A stretch of DNA of 64,000 nt from Sphingomonas swuensis (GCF_039538045.1 NZ_BAABBQ010000001.1:2130001-2194000), one strand, 5' to 3'; numbered from the stretch's first letter, positions 1 through 9,672 are shown. Notes: generated from the sequence alone by a model not told the origin. Translations and numbers: made by a program.

Positions 1-372
1 ACCACCGACCAGTGGGTTATCATCGGGCTGGTCTTCGTGCTCGGCCTGCTGATCGGCATGTGGCTGACCAGCGGCGGGCGCCGCAAGTGGAAGAACCGCT
101 ACAATGACGAGGTGACCACCCGCAAGGCGCTGGAGGATAAGCACAAGGAACGTGAAGCGCACTGGACCGCGCAGGAGAAGGACTGGCGCGACCAGGACGC
201 CCGCCGCGAGGCCGCGCTCCGCGACCGTCCGGCGATGCGCTCGGAGCCCTATGTCGAGGACCGGCTTCGTGATCGCCACCCCGACGACATCGGCGGCGAG
301 CGCCGCGATCTCGACCGCGACGGCGTTCCCGACAACTACGATCGCCGCCCGCTCGACGGCGACCGGCGGTAA
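1..372 (+). CDS. Membrane-anchored charged protein, 5' end cut by window
   Basis: The frame is open from base 1, so the start lies upstream of the window. About 20 hydrophobic residues (IIGLVFVLGLLIGMWL) form one membrane anchor, followed by a highly charged, probably coiled-coil segment rich in Lys, Glu, Arg and Asp. Near the C-terminus the motif DLDRDGVPDNYDRRP resembles a thrombospondin type-3 calcium-binding repeat. I do not recognise the family. Its stop is eight bases before a rho-independent terminator, so it ends a transcription unit. A GTG at 37 could be an internal start but would cut into the membrane segment. Confidence 0.6.
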   Translation, partial: TTDQWVIIGLVFVLGLLIGMWLTSGGRRKWKNRYNDEVTTRKALEDKHKEREAHWTAQEKDWRDQDARREAALRDRPAMRSEPYVEDRLRDRHPDDIGGERRDLDRDGVPDNYDRRPLDGDRR

Positions 373-380
373 GTGACTAA

Positions 381-411
381 CCCCCTTCCGCCTTGCGGGA
401 GGGGGTTTTTC
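381..411 (+). terminator. Rho-independent terminator
   Basis: An 11-bp GC-rich stem with one wobble pair (CCCCCTTCCGC paired with GCGGGAGGGGG), a three-base loop CTT, then TTTTTCT. It lies between the convergent first gene and glyS. The T-run follows on the + strand only, so it terminates the rightward unit. Confidence 0.85.
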
Positions 412-2586
412 TCAGCCTTCGATCTTCGAAAAGTCCGCCACGCCGTGCACCGCATTTTTGAAGCGGGCGAGGAGGTTGAGGCGGCGGCGGCGGACCTCGC
501 TATCGGGATCGTTGACCGTGACATCCTCGAAGAAGGCGTCGATCGGTCCGCGCAGGCTGGCGAGCGCCGCCATCGCCGCGGCGAAGTCCTCGTCCTCAAC
601 CGCCCGGGTCGCACGCGGCTCGGCTTCGTGGAGCACCATCACCAGCGCGCGCTCTGCCGCAGGGGCGTCGGCCGGCAAGTCGGAGCCCTGCGCCTGGCTC
701 GCGATCGAAGCGGCGAGCTCGGGTGCCTGATCGACCTCGACCAGCGGATCCTCCTCGCCGGTCTGCGGGATCGCCTGCTCGCCGGGTGAGGCGAGCACGC
801 GCGGCAGGTCCCAATTCTCCTTCTTGAGGATGTTCGCCGCGCGCTTGTAGCCGGCGAGGAGGTTGGCCCCGTCGGGCCCCTCGACGAAGGACTGGAGCGC
901 GGTGACCCGGGCGAGCAGGCGGACAAGGTCGTCCTCGCCGCCGAGCGCGAAGACCGCGTCGATCAGGTCGTGGCGAGCACCCGCCTCGCGCTGCTGGACC
1001 TTGAGCCGATCGGCGAAGAAGTCGAGCAACTCCCCTGACGCGATTGGCAGCCGGAGGGCATTCGCCGCGACGATCTGGATGACTCCGAGCGCCGCCCGGC
1101 GCAGCGCGAACGGATCCTTGCTGCCCGTCGGTGGCATGCCCGCGCCGAAGAATTGGCGCAGCGTGTCGAGCTTCTCCGCAAGCGCGACGGCGACAGTGAC
1201 CGGCGCGGTCGGCACCTCGTCGCCCTGCCCGACCGGCTTGTAATGGTCGCGGATCGCGTCGGCGACGGCCTTGGGTTCGCCCTGGGCTTCGGCGAGGTAG
1301 CCGCCGATCAGGCCCTGCAGTTCGGGGAATTCGCCGACCATGCCGGTGACGAGGTCGGCCTTGCAGAGCTCCGCCGCGCGGCGGGCGTGATCGGGATCGC
1401 AGTTCGGGACGACGGCCTCGATCGCCAGCCACTCGGCGAGGTCGGCGATGCGGGTCACGCGTTCGGCGACGGTGCCGAGCTTCTCGTGGAAGACGATGCC
1501 CGAGAGCTTCTGCGCCTGTTCGTCGAGCGGAATCTTGAGGTCCTGCTCCCAGAAGAAGCGGGCGTCGGAGAGGCGCGCGGCAAGCACGCGCTGGTTGCCG
1601 GCGACGATCGCCGCGCCGCCGTCGCTGGCCTCGATGTTGGCGGTGCAGATGAAGGCCGGAGCGAGCGCGCCGCTGTCGTCCTTGAGCACGAAATACTTCT
1701 GATTGGTCCGCGCGGTGAGCTGGATGACCTCGGGCGGGACATCTAGATAATCGGGATCGAAGCGGCCGAGCAGCGGCACCGGCCATTCGGTCAGGCCGGC
1801 ATTCTCGGCGACCAGCCCCTCGTCCTCGACCAGCGTCAGCCCGGCTTCGGCGGCGAGCGCCTGCGCGCGGTCGCGGATGATCGCTGCGCGCTCGTCGGGA
1901 TCGACGATGACATGGCAGGCACGCAGCTTCTCGGCATAGTCGGACGCGCCGCCGAGGGTGATCGGACCGGGATGATGGAAGCGGTGGCCGAGCGTGGTCG
2001 CACCCGCCGCGACGCCGTCGATCTCGACAGGAACGATCGCGTCGCCGAGCAAGGCGACGATGCCCTGCAGCGGTCGTACCCAGCGCAGCGAGGCGGTGCT
2101 CGCCGAAGCCGAGCCCCAGCGCATCGACTTGGGCCATGGGAAGGTGCGAACAATCCGCTCGACGATCGGGCCGAGCACCTCAGCGGTGGCCTGTCCCGGC
2201 TTGTCGATCACCGCGAAGAAGACGCCGTCGCGCTCGACGAGTTGCTCCCTGGCAAGGCCGGTCTTGCGGAGGAAGCCCTCGAGCGCTTGCGGCGGCGCGG
2301 ACGAGCGCGGGCCCTTCAACTCTTCGGACACGGCGGCAGTAGCGAGCGGAAGGCCGCGCGCGATCAGGCCGAGGCGGCGCGGGGTCGCGAACGTCTCAAT
2401 CGCGTCGGCCTCGAGGCCGGTCTTGGCAAGCTCCTCGGCGAACAATCGGGCGAGGTCGTTGCGAGCCTTGGCCTGCATCCGCGCCGGGATCTCCTCGGAG
2501 CGAAGTTCAAGGAGGAAGTCGGCGGCGGTGCGCTCGGTGGGCACGGCATCGAGCGGCGCATGCTCGCGGGTCGAGGGAGTGCTCAC
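412..2586 (-). CDS. glyS: Glycine--tRNA ligase beta subunit
   Basis: Beta subunit of the bacterial alpha2-beta2 glycyl-tRNA synthetase, which charges tRNA-Gly in the cytoplasm. The 724-aa product is of normal family length (about 690-720) and begins near [14 protein letters not shown], the typical GlyS N-terminus, with HD-like and anticodon-binding regions behind. The GTG start at 2586 has an AGGAGAAGG ribosome-binding site and overlaps the glyQ stop by four bases (GTGA). The frame stays open 86 codons further upstream, but that part only shadows glyQ. It is translationally coupled to glyQ. Confidence 0.95.
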   Translation of the reverse strand: MSTPSTREHAPLDAVPTERTAADFLLELRSEEIPARMQAKARNDLARLFAEELAKTGLEADAIETFATPRRLGLIARGLPLATAAVSEELKGPRSSAPPQALEGFLRKTGLAREQLVERDGVFFAVIDKPGQATAEVLGPIVERIVRTFPWPKSMRWGSASASTASLRWVRPLQGIVALLGDAIVPVEIDGVAAGATTLGHRFHHPGPITLGGASDYAEKLRACHVIVDPDERAAIIRDRAQALAAEAGLTLVEDEGLVAENAGLTEWPVPLLGRFDPDYLDVPPEVIQLTARTNQKYFVLKDDSGALAPAFICTANIEASDGGAAIVAGNQRVLAARLSDARFFWEQDLKIPLDEQAQKLSGIVFHEKLGTVAERVTRIADLAEWLAIEAVVPNCDPDHARRAAELCKADLVTGMVGEFPELQGLIGGYLAEAQGEPKAVADAIRDHYKPVGQGDEVPTAPVTVAVALAEKLDTLRQFFGAGMPPTGSKDPFALRRAALGVIQIVAANALRLPIASGELLDFFADRLKVQQREAGARHDLIDAVFALGGEDDLVRLLARVTALQSFVEGPDGANLLAGYKRAANILKKENWDLPRVLASPGEQAIPQTGEEDPLVEVDQAPELAASIASQAQGSDLPADAPAAERALVMVLHEAEPRATRAVEDEDFAAAMAALASLRGPIDAFFEDVTVNDPDSEVRRRRLNLLARFKNAVHGVADFSKIEG

Positions 2587-3473
2587 GAAGCCTTCTCCTG
2601 GCGGTTCTCGAGCCAGGTCGCGCAGGACGCCTTGGCGAGGTCGCGGACCCGGCCGATGTAGGCCTGGCGCTCGGCGACCGAGATCACCCCGCGCGCCTGC
2701 AACGTGTTGAAGATGTGGCTGGCCTTGATCGCCTGCTCGTAGGCGGGAATGGCGAGCTTGGCGTCGAGGCTGTTCTGGCACTCCTCGGCGGCCTTGCGGA
2801 AGGCATCGAACAGCCGCTCGGTCCCGGCAACCTCGAAGTTCCACTCGCTCATCTGGCGTTCGTTCGAGAGGAAGACGTCGCCGTAGGTCACGCCTTCCTT
2901 ATTGAACTTGAGGTCGAAGACGTTGTCGACACCCTGGATATACATGGCGAGCCGCTCGAGCCCGTAGGTGAGCTCGCCCGCGACCGGGGTGCAGTCGAAG
3001 CCGCCGACCTGCTGGAAATAGGTGAACTGGGTCACCTCCATCCCGTCGCACCAGACTTCCCAGCCGAGGCCCCAGGCGCCGAGCGTCGGGCTTTCCCAAT
3101 CGTCCTCGACGAAGCGGATATCGTGCGCGCTCGTGTCGATCCCGATCGCGACCAGGCTGTCGAGATAGAGCTGCTGGAGGTCGGGCGGGCTCGGCTTGAG
3201 CATGACCTGATACTGGTAATAAGCGCCGAGCCGGTTGGGGTTCTCGCCATAGCGGCCGTCGGTCGGGCGGCGGCAGGGCTGCACATAGGCGCACTTCCAC
3301 GGATCGGGCCCGAGCGCGCGAAGCACCGTCGCCGGATGGAAGGTCCCCGCTCCCATCTCCATGTCATAGGGCTGGAGGATCAGGCAGCCGCGCTCCGACC
3401 AGTAATGGTGAAGGGTCAGGATCAGGTCCTGAAAGGCAAGCGGCGCGGCGCCGGCAGGAGGGGGGAAGCTCAT
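2583..3473 (-). CDS. glyQ: Glycine--tRNA ligase alpha subunit
   Basis: Catalytic alpha subunit of the tetrameric glycyl-tRNA synthetase, 296 aa, the usual length. The N-terminal part ([17 protein letters not shown], then [15 protein letters not shown]) is the hallmark class II active-site region of Gly[21 protein letters not shown] follows. It is first in the glyQ-glyS operon; the ATG at 3473 faces the divergent TraB-like gene at 3557, so the promoter lies in the 83-bp gap. Confidence 0.97.
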   Translation of the reverse strand: MSFPPPAGAAPLAFQDLILTLHHYWSERGCLILQPYDMEMGAGTFHPATVLRALGPDPWKCAYVQPCRRPTDGRYGENPNRLGAYYQYQVMLKPSPPDLQQLYLDSLVAIGIDTSAHDIRFVEDDWESPTLGAWGLGWEVWCDGMEVTQFTYFQQVGGFDCTPVAGELTYGLERLAMYIQGVDNVFDLKFNKEGVTYGDVFLSNERQMSEWNFEVAGTERLFDAFRKAAEECQNSLDAKLAIPAYEQAIKASHIFNTLQARGVISVAERQAYIGRVRDLAKASCATWLENRQEKAS

Positions 3474-3556
3474 GCGCGCGGCTTTAAGCGCCGGGGTGGC
3501 AGGGGAGCAAGCCGCACCCTACATGCAGGAGAGCTGTGGACGAGTGGAGAATGTGA

Positions 3557-4453
3557 ATGGCGGTGGGCTGGTGGAAGAAGGGGCTTGCCGCGCTTGGCCT
3601 GCTCGGGTTTGGCGGAACCGCGGTCGAGGCCCGTGCACCGGCCAATCCCAAACCGGCGCTGTGGAAGGTCGCCGACAAGGACACGACCATCTATCTGTTC
3701 GGGACGATCCACCTCCTGCCGAAGGACTATGCCTGGCGCAGCCCCGCGTTCGACGCGGCGACCCAGCGCAGTCAGAGCCTGGTCGTCGAGACCCGGATCG
3801 ACGAGGCCAATCCGGGCGCGCTCGCCGGCACGATGATGCGGCTCGCGCTCAGCCCCAACCTGCCCCCAGTCGAGCAGCGGGTCGCTCCGGCAAAACGCGC
3901 GGCGCTTGCCACGGCGATCGCCAAGAGCGGCGTTCCGGCGGTTGCGCTCAATCGCATGGAGACTTGGGCAGCTGCCTTCACCCTGCTCGGAACCCAGTTC
4001 CGCGGCATGTCGCTGAGCCAGGAGGACGGGGTCGAGACGGTGCTCAAGAAGAGCTTCACGGCGGCGGGAAAGCCGATCGGCGAGCTTGAGACCAATGCCG
4101 AGCAGCTCGGCTTCTTCGACGTCCTGCCCGAGGCGGCGCAGCGCAGCCTTCTGGAAGGCGCGATCGAGCGGCCCGAGGCGGTCAAGGTCCAGTTCGACGC
4201 GATGCTCGCGGCCTGGGCACGCGGCGACGTCGATGCGATCGCGCGTACCTTCAACGCCGACATGGGGGCCGATCCGGCGCTTCGCGAGGTGCTCCTGAAG
4301 CGCCGCAACGCCAATTGGGCACGCTGGATCGAGCAGCGCATGAGCCAGCCGGGCGAAGTGATGGTGGCCGTCGGTGCCGGGCACCTGGCGGGCTCGGATT
4401 CGCTCCAGACCATGCTCATGAAGCGTGGCCTCAAGGTCACTCGCGTCCAGTAA
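3557..4453 (+). CDS. TraB/GumN family protein
   Basis: A 298-aa protein with an N-terminal signal-like hydrophobic stretch (residues about 8-25). TraB/GumN signatures are present: LFGTIHLLP near residue 47 and the C-terminal GAGHLAGSDSL with conserved Gly-His. The family has an EreA/ChaN-like fold with proposed hydrolase or protease activity; the substrate is unknown in bacteria. A paralogue follows directly at 4539, so this is a tandem duplication that has diverged. The function is inferred from family only. Confidence 0.85.
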   Translation: MAVGWWKKGLAALGLLGFGGTAVEARAPANPKPALWKVADKDTTIYLFGTIHLLPKDYAWRSPAFDAATQRSQSLVVETRIDEANPGALAGTMMRLALSPNLPPVEQRVAPAKRAALATAIAKSGVPAVALNRMETWAAAFTLLGTQFRGMSLSQEDGVETVLKKSFTAAGKPIGELETNAEQLGFFDVLPEAAQRSLLEGAIERPEAVKVQFDAMLAAWARGDVDAIARTFNADMGADPALREVLLKRRNANWARWIEQRMSQPGEVMVAVGAGHLAGSDSLQTMLMKRGLKVTRVQ

Positions 4454-4538
4454 GAGCTTTCCGCATTCCAGCTCGTTGACAGTGTCTTGCGGCTGACTCA
4501 CACTCCCTTCCGACAAAGGGCGGCTGGGGGGTCGCGAG

Positions 4539-5357
4539 ATGGTGAAGGGCCTGGCGGCGCGGTGCGTCCGCGGACTATCGGGCGCATGCGCGGCGCTGGC
4601 CTTGTGGCACGCGCCGCCGGCGAGCGCCGCCGCTTCGGACATGCCGGTGCATGACGAAGCCCATTGTGCCCGGCCGGCGCTGTGGGTGGTCGGAGACGCC
4701 GACACGACCATCTTCCTGTTCGGGACGATCCACACCCACGATGGGCGCGCCCACTGGTTCGACCACGCCGTGAGGCTGGCTTTCGAGCGCTCCGACGAGC
4801 TGGTACTCGAGACGATCGTCCCGACCGAGCTGCCGAGGGTGGCGGTGGCGCCGGGCAGCGGCCTTGCGGTCGCGCACAGGACGATCGACACGGCCCGGGC
4901 GGCGGGCCTCAGCGTTCAGCTCGGTGCCGACCTTGTGCTGGCGAGGGCCGCCGACGCTGCGGCGAAGCCGGTGATCGGCCTCGAGAGCTTCGACGAGCAG
5001 CTACGCATGTACCAGGCGCTTCCCGGACCAACTCGCCCCGCGATCCCGGCCGCGGCCGTGTCCAGCCCGCCGGCGAAGGACGCGCTTGCGCCATTCCTCC
5101 GGCACATGGTCGAGAGCTGGAACCGGGGCGACGCCGGCCCGGTCGAAACGGTGGTGGACACCGTCAAGATCCAGTCGCCCGAAGCCTATCGCCGCCTGTT
5201 CAGCGAGCGCAACGCGGCGTGGGCGCGCTGGATCGGGCGGAGGCTCGACCGGCCGGGCGTGGTCTTCGTCGCAGTGGGAACGGGACATCTGGTCGGCCCG
5301 GACAGCGTCCAGGCGCGGCTTTCGCAAGCCGGGATCCACAGCGCGCGGATCAACTGA
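4539..5357 (+). CDS. TraB/GumN family protein, second copy
   Basis: A 272-aa paralogue of the preceding gene with an N-terminal signal peptide (Ala-rich, ending near PPASAAA), the motif LFGTIHTHDG and the C-terminal GTGHLVGPDSV. It also shares the segment ERNAAWARWI with its neighbour (RNANWARWI there). A TTGACA sits at 4476 in the 85-bp gap, so it may have its own promoter. It is probably periplasmic; the catalytic role is not established for the family. Confidence 0.82.
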   Translation: MVKGLAARCVRGLSGACAALALWHAPPASAAASDMPVHDEAHCARPALWVVGDADTTIFLFGTIHTHDGRAHWFDHAVRLAFERSDELVLETIVPTELPRVAVAPGSGLAVAHRTIDTARAAGLSVQLGADLVLARAADAAAKPVIGLESFDEQLRMYQALPGPTRPAIPAAAVSSPPAKDALAPFLRHMVESWNRGDAGPVETVVDTVKIQSPEAYRRLFSERNAAWARWIGRRLDRPGVVFVAVGTGHLVGPDSVQARLSQAGIHSARIN

Positions 5358-5403
5358 CCGCTCACCTGCTGACCTTGCCGCTCGTCGCTGCTAGGCGACG
5401 CGC

Positions 5404-5943
5404 ATGAGGATCATCGCCGGCCAATGGCGGGGCCGCAGGCTGGAGGCGCCGCCGGGGCTCGGCACCCGCCCCACCGCCGACCGCACCCGTGAAACCCTGT
5501 TCTCGATGCTGGTGAGCCGGCTCGGAAGCTTCGAGGGCATGGAGGTCGCCGACCTCTTCGCCGGGAGCGGCGCGCTCGCGCTCGAGGCGATGTCGCGTGG
5601 CGCCGTCCAGGCGACGCTGGTCGAGACCGACCCCCAGGCGCGCAAGGTCATCGAGCGCAACGCCGCGCTGCTCGGCGCTGAGATCAGGCTCGCGGCGCAT
5701 TCGGCCCTGCGCCTGCCCGTGCCCTCCCGCCCGTTCGACCTGGTCCTTGCCGATCCACCCTACGAAAGCGGGTCGGGGACGAAGGTCCGGGAAGCTGTCG
5801 AAATGGCCGGTTGGCTGGCACCCGGCGGCTGGCTGGCGATCGAGACCGAGCGTGGCGATGCAGTCGCGCCGGGCGGGTTCGAGCTCGATGCCGAGCGCGA
5901 TGTCGGCCGGGCGCGGATCACGTTGCTCCGCGCGCCGGCCTGA
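5404..5943 (+). CDS. rsmD: 16S rRNA (guanine(966)-N(2))-methyltransferase RsmD
   Basis: SAM-dependent methylation of G966 of 16S rRNA. The 179-aa protein begins MRIIAGQWRGRRL and carries the RsmD signature RPTADRTRETLFSML, the SAM-binding motif DLFAGSGALALEAMSRGA and the catalytic DPPY motif (LADPPYES). The length is typical. It ends four bases before the convergent gene at 5947. Confidence 0.95.
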   Translation: MRIIAGQWRGRRLEAPPGLGTRPTADRTRETLFSMLVSRLGSFEGMEVADLFAGSGALALEAMSRGAVQATLVETDPQARKVIERNAALLGAEIRLAAHSALRLPVPSRPFDLVLADPPYESGSGTKVREAVEMAGWLAPGGWLAIETERGDAVAPGGFELDAERDVGRARITLLRAPA

Positions 5944-5946
5944 CCT

Positions 5947-6300
5947 CTACTTCTTCTCGACGACGGCCTTCGTGGTCGACTTTGCCGAGCTGAATTCCTT
6001 CAGCACTCGTGCCCCGATCGCGGCGGCGGCGGCCTTGCCGGCCTTCTTCACCGCCTCGGCCGACTTGACGGCGGTAGGGTCCCGGGTGCCCGCCTCGGCG
6101 ACCGCGGCGACTGCGGCGAGCGCTCCGACAGCGAGCAGTTCGGAGACCAGGGGGTGATCGGCAAGCTTGCCCAGCGCCTCGAGCGGATGTGCGCGCAGCT
6201 CGGAAGCCTTCTCGGCCTTGGCCTTCTTCGCCTTCTTGGGCTTGTCCGGATGCGGCTGATCGCCCTTGCGAGGCTTCTTTTCCTTCTTGTCCTTGGCCAT
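5947..6300 (-). CDS. Lys/Ala-rich basic protein, function unknown
   Basis: 117 aa. The first about 30 residues are a Lys/Pro-rich tail (KDKKEKKPRKG) and the rest is Ala-rich and helical ([15 protein letters not shown]), ending in a basic tail. The composition resembles histone-H1-like or nucleoid-associated alphaproteobacterial proteins, but no signature proves that. A good ribosome-binding site (AGGGGAATAAGCG) precedes the ATG at 6300. Confidence 0.7.
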   Translation of the reverse strand: MAKDKKEKKPRKGDQPHPDKPKKAKKAKAEKASELRAHPLEALGKLADHPLVSELLAVGALAAVAAVAEAGTRDPTAVKSAEAVKKAGKAAAAAIGARVLKEFSSAKSTTKAVVEKK

Positions 6301-6319
6301 CGCTTATTCCCCTGTTCCT

Positions 6320-6910
6320 CTAAGGCAGACGTCGCATATCGGCATCGGCGTAGGGCACTGCAAGTTCGCAAGCCGTGGCCGCCTCCGAGTCGAGCCAGCG
6401 CGGCACGTCGGTGGGGCGGAGCATGACCGGCATGGCCTTCGGATGGACCGCGCCGACCACGGAGTTGGGCTCGCAGGTGAGGAAGGCCATGTAGCCCACC
6501 CCCGCCTCGCCCGGACGCCAGAGGCCCGCGAATCCGAACAAAGGCTCCTGATGGTCGTGAAGGCCGAACCAGACCTTGCGCTTGGCGCCCTTCTCCCCCT
6601 CCCACTCGCAGAAGCGGGTGACCGGGACGACGCAGCGGCGGTCAGGCCGGTTGAGCGCGCTCCTCCAGAACGGGCTGGCGAGGTTGCGGATGTTGGTCAC
6701 CGGCCGGCCCTTGGCGGCAACCGGCCCCGGAAAGCCCCATTCCATGACGTCCATGCGCAAGCCGCCGCCTTCGTCGCGGCGGAGAATGGGCGCGGGCTTT
6801 CCCGGGTAGATCTCCTCAAAGGGAGGTAAATTGGCGGTATCACCGGCAAACGATCCGAATACCCGCCGGATTTCGTCGACGCTCGCCGTCATTGAGTAAA
6901 GATTGCACAT
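6320..6910 (-). CDS. SOS response-associated peptidase (SRAP/YedK, HMCES-like)
   Basis: A 196-aa SRAP-domain protein that forms a covalent thiazolidine crosslink with abasic sites in single-stranded DNA. The active-site Cys2 follows the initiator Met (MCNLYS). Other family landmarks are the Asn in TNIRNLASPFW, the Glu in RFCEWEGEK and the His in HPKAMPVML. The length is slightly shorter than E. coli YedK (222 aa). No LexA box was identified upstream. Confidence 0.92.
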   Translation of the reverse strand: MCNLYSMTASVDEIRRVFGSFAGDTANLPPFEEIYPGKPAPILRRDEGGGLRMDVMEWGFPGPVAAKGRPVTNIRNLASPFWRSALNRPDRRCVVPVTRFCEWEGEKGAKRKVWFGLHDHQEPLFGFAGLWRPGEAGVGYMAFLTCEPNSVVGAVHPKAMPVMLRPTDVPRWLDSEAATACELAVPYADADMRRLP

Positions 6911-7060
6911 CGAACTCAGCTCGCCTCACCAAAGCACGCCGAACGGTTCATCGTTAACGGGTTCATATCCGATTTACTCCGCGAAGCGTTGCGAGCCCGT
7001 TCAGGTTGTAACGCCCAAAGACATGGACAGCGATCCCGCAGACAAAAACAGGAGAAGACG

Positions 7061-7366
7061 ATGCGGAACATGATGCTGGCGCTTGCCGCCACGACGATGG
7101 TTGCAGCGGTGGCCATGCCGACCCAGGCGGAGGCCCGCCAGACCTATTACCAGGGCAAGACCTGGTACGACGGGCAGGGCCGCCTGCGCTGCAAGAAGCC
7201 CAATGGCACCACCGGCCTCATCGTCGGCGCTGCCGGCGGTGCGCTGATCGGCCGGGCGATCGACACCCGCGGAAGCCGCGTGACCGGCACGCTGGTCGGT
7301 GCCGCCGCCGGTGCGCTGATCGGCCGCGAGGTCGAGCGTAGCCGCAAGCGCTATCGCTGCCGCTAG
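7061..7366 (+). CDS. Glycine-zipper outer-membrane protein (17-kDa antigen-like)
   Basis: 101 aa with a signal peptide (MRNMMLALAATTMVAA, cleavage near AEA). Two glycine-zipper segments follow: GLIVGAAGGALIGRAID and LVGAAAGALIGREVE, as in the Rickettsia 17-kDa antigen family, then a basic C-terminus. The ATG at 7061 is chosen because AGGAGAA precedes it and the signal peptide begins there; 24 further upstream codons are open but poor. It is likely an envelope-integrity protein. Confidence 0.82.
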   Translation: MRNMMLALAATTMVAAVAMPTQAEARQTYYQGKTWYDGQGRLRCKKPNGTTGLIVGAAGGALIGRAIDTRGSRVTGTLVGAAAGALIGREVERSRKRYRCR

Positions 7367-7416
7367 GCGCTGATGCCCTCTCCGGAGGGTGCAGCTTAGT
7401 GTATTGACACAATAGG

Positions 7417-7453
7417 ACACCTCCCTGTAGCCTTCGCGGCAACAGGGAGGTGT
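7417..7453 (+). promoter_or_regulatory. Leader hairpin enclosing the ribosome-binding site
   Basis: ACACCTCCCTGT (7417-7428) is the exact reverse complement of ACAGGGAGGTGT (7442-7453), a 12-bp stem with a 13-base loop. The right arm contains the GGGAGG ribosome-binding site of the gene starting at 7458, so the folded RNA would hide it. A TTGACA (7404-7409) lies just upstream, within the related motif GTGTATTGACAC. As DNA the same repeat could be an operator. Confidence 0.7.
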
Positions 7454-7457
7454 TGTC

Positions 7458-8552
7458 ATGTACAGCCAGAATGATCTCGACGACGCGGTCGCGGCAGGGG
7501 CGATCACGCCCGAAGCCGCCACCGCCTTGCGCGGCTTCGTCGACAACCAGCGGAGCTCGCCCGCGGTCGACGAGGAGCAGTTCCGGCTCATCACCGGCTT
7601 CAACGACATCTTCGTTTCGATCGCCGCCGCCATCCTGCTCTTCGCGGTCGGCTGGATCGGGCAGAGCATCGGCTCGAACATCGGCTTCCAGATCGAAGGC
7701 GACGGCCCCTCGCCGCTTGCCCCCGCGCTGATCGCGGCGACGGCCTGGGGCCTCGCCCTCTTCTTCACCGCCCGGCGGCGGATGGCCCTGCCCTCGATCC
7801 TGCTCCTGCTCGCCTTCGTGCTCGGAGTGGTCTCGGCCACCGGCTTCACCATGGTCCTCGCAATCGGCGAGGCCCGCTTCGAGGGTGACGAGCCGGGCTG
7901 GCTGGCCGGAATGGTCGGTGCCGTCGCAGCCCTCGCGGGTGCGGTCGCGGCCTTCATCCACTGGCGCACGTTCCGCGTGCCGATCACCGTCGCCGCCGGT
8001 GCGGCCTCGGTCGCCGGGATCGTCGTCGCGCTGATCGCCAGCGCGGTCGGCAACACCGACGGGATCACCGACATCGTGCTCGGCACCGTGCTTCTGCTCG
8101 GAATCGGCGTGTTCCTCTACGCGATGCGCTGGGACAGCTCGGATCCGGCGCGGGTCACCCGCCGCTCGGACGTCGCCTTCTGGCTCCACCTGCTGGCGGC
8201 ACCGATGATCGTCCATCCGGTCTTCACGCTGCTCGGCCTCAACGATGGCGACGCGACGATCGGCGAGGGGCTGGTGGTCATCGCCATCTATATCGCACTC
8301 GGCATCACCGCGCTGGCGATCGACCGCCGTGCGCTGCTGGTCTCGGCCCTGGCGTACGTCCTCTACGCCTTGAACGAGCTGTTCGAGCAGTTCGGCGCGG
8401 TCAGCCTCAACATCGCGCTGACGGCGCTGGTGATCGGCTCGGCCCTGCTGCTGCTGTCGGCCTTCTGGCACCAGGCCCGGGCGGCGATCGTCGGCCGGCT
8501 TCCCGGCGGGCTTCGCGGCTACCTGCCGCAGCTCAGTCCGACACCAGCTTGA
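7458..8552 (+). CDS. Polytopic membrane protein, function unknown
   Basis: A 364-aa protein with a soluble N-terminus of about 50 residues followed by roughly ten hydrophobic segments (e.g. IFVSIAAAILLFAVGWI, LIAATAWGLALFFTA). It resembles the loosely defined DUF2157/DUF4401-type membrane proteins, which I cannot confirm. The ribosome-binding site lies within a perfect hairpin, suggesting translational control. Its last 20 bases overlap tail-to-tail with the DUF2794 gene on the other strand. Confidence 0.75.
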   Translation: MYSQNDLDDAVAAGAITPEAATALRGFVDNQRSSPAVDEEQFRLITGFNDIFVSIAAAILLFAVGWIGQSIGSNIGFQIEGDGPSPLAPALIAATAWGLALFFTARRRMALPSILLLLAFVLGVVSATGFTMVLAIGEARFEGDEPGWLAGMVGAVAALAGAVAAFIHWRTFRVPITVAAGAASVAGIVVALIASAVGNTDGITDIVLGTVLLLGIGVFLYAMRWDSSDPARVTRRSDVAFWLHLLAAPMIVHPVFTLLGLNDGDATIGEGLVVIAIYIALGITALAIDRRALLVSALAYVLYALNELFEQFGAVSLNIALTALVIGSALLLLSAFWHQARAAIVGRLPGGLRGYLPQLSPTPA

Positions 8553-8877
8553 TCAGTCGCCGCTCGAGCGGAGCCAGGACGCCCTGAAGCTCCTGGCCCC
8601 GCTTGAGGACGGCGCCATGTTCACCGACCAGTGCCCACGCCCCTTGCTTCTGCCGAAGCGAGGGGCGTTTTTCGATGCGGATCTCGGGCCGCTCGGCCGA
8701 GCGGCGGAAGGCCGCGAAGCTGGCAAGGTCGGGGGCGAACTGCATCGCATAGTCGCGCCAGTGACCGGCCGCGACCATTCGTCCGTAGAGGTCGAGGATG
8801 CGCTGCAGCTCCTGTCGGTCAAAGGCGGCGACGGCTTTCCGGTCGATACGCACCGGAAAAGGAGTGACACTGCTCAC
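8533..8877 (-). CDS. DUF2794 domain-containing protein
   Basis: A 114-aa soluble protein of the alphaproteobacterial DUF2794 family, with FDRQELQRILDLYGRMVAAG and the LRQKQGAWALV region. The GTG start at 8877 overlaps the cysE stop by four bases, giving a coupled cysE-DUF2794 pair as in many sphingomonads. The role is unknown. Confidence 0.85.
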   Translation of the reverse strand: MSSVTPFPVRIDRKAVAAFDRQELQRILDLYGRMVAAGHWRDYAMQFAPDLASFAAFRRSAERPEIRIEKRPSLRQKQGAWALVGEHGAVLKRGQELQGVLAPLERRLIKLVSD

Positions 8878-9560
8878 GCGCTGCGGCTCTCCGGACTTGG
8901 CTGCCCGCGCGACTTGAGCTGGCGAAGCTCGGCCCGAAGCTCGTCGAGCTCCTCCTCCAGCGTCGTGAGACGGGCACGCAGCGGATCGATATCCTCGCCG
9001 CACGGCGTGCCGTAGGGGATGAAGCCCGGGCTGTAGTGGACGAGGTCGACCGGGACCGGACGCGCCGGGATGCCGACCACGGTGGTCCTCGGAAGCACTT
9101 CCTTGGTGACCACCGAATTGGCCCCGACTCGGCCGCCCTCGCCGATGGTGATCGGGCCAAGAACCTGCGCCCCTGATCCGATCACGACATTGTCCTCGAG
9201 CGTCGGGTGGCGCTTGCCGCCGACCCCCGTAGATGGATTGGTCCCGCCGAGCGTCACATTCTGGTAGATGGTGACGTTGTCGCCGATCGTCGCGGTCTCG
9301 CCGATGACGGTGAAGCCATGGTCGATGAAGAAGTTCTTGCCGATCGTCGCGCCGGGATGGATGTCGATCCCGGTCAGGAAGCGGCTGATGTGGTTCACCA
9401 GCCGCGCCAGCCAGTAGAGCCGGCCGACCCAAAGCCAGTGCGCGACCTTGTGGTAGAGCAGCGCCCACGCGCCCGGATAGAGCACGACGTCCCAGCGGCT
9501 GCGCGCCGCGGGATCGCGCTCCTTCACGCTGTCGAGATAGTCGAGGAGGGCAAAAGCCAA
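8874..9560 (-). CDS. cysE: Serine O-acetyltransferase (EpsC/CysE type)
   Basis: Acetylates L-serine with acetyl-CoA, the first step of cysteine synthesis. The 228-aa protein has the N-terminal helical domain (ERDPAARSRWDVVLYPG), then left-handed beta-helix hexapeptide repeats (IHPGATIGKNFFIDHG, VTIYQNVTLGG, GVGGKRHPTLEDNV) and the IPARPV end. The start appears to be TTG at 9560. A TauE/SafE permease gene diverges from it, a plausible sulfur-metabolism partner. Confidence 0.93.
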   Translation of the reverse strand: MAFALLDYLDSVKERDPAARSRWDVVLYPGAWALLYHKVAHWLWVGRLYWLARLVNHISRFLTGIDIHPGATIGKNFFIDHGFTVIGETATIGDNVTIYQNVTLGGTNPSTGVGGKRHPTLEDNVVIGSGAQVLGPITIGEGGRVGANSVVTKEVLPRTTVVGIPARPVPVDLVHYSPGFIPYGTPCGEDIDPLRARLTTLEEELDELRAELRQLKSRGQPSPESRSA

Positions 9561-9672
9561 GCCCCCATCCCCTTTGTGCTATGTTGGCGACTGGGCACGA
9601 ATGTATGTCTTCCCGGCGTGGTTGCAAAGGAGGGGCGGACTTGCGCCCTTTCCTTGGACCGCCGGGCACGGC

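Noticed and set aside
596..2137. Long open frame antisense or out of frame to glyS (513 codons)
   Set aside because: Arg-rich, low-complexity translation typical of GC-rich shadow frames; glyS in the other frame has full family motifs.
7001..8471. Two long minus-strand frames (361 and 417 codons) opposite the membrane protein gene
   Set aside because: Compositions rich in Ala/Thr or Asp/Gly/Arg without motifs; the + strand has a ribosome-binding site, membrane helices and an upstream leader.
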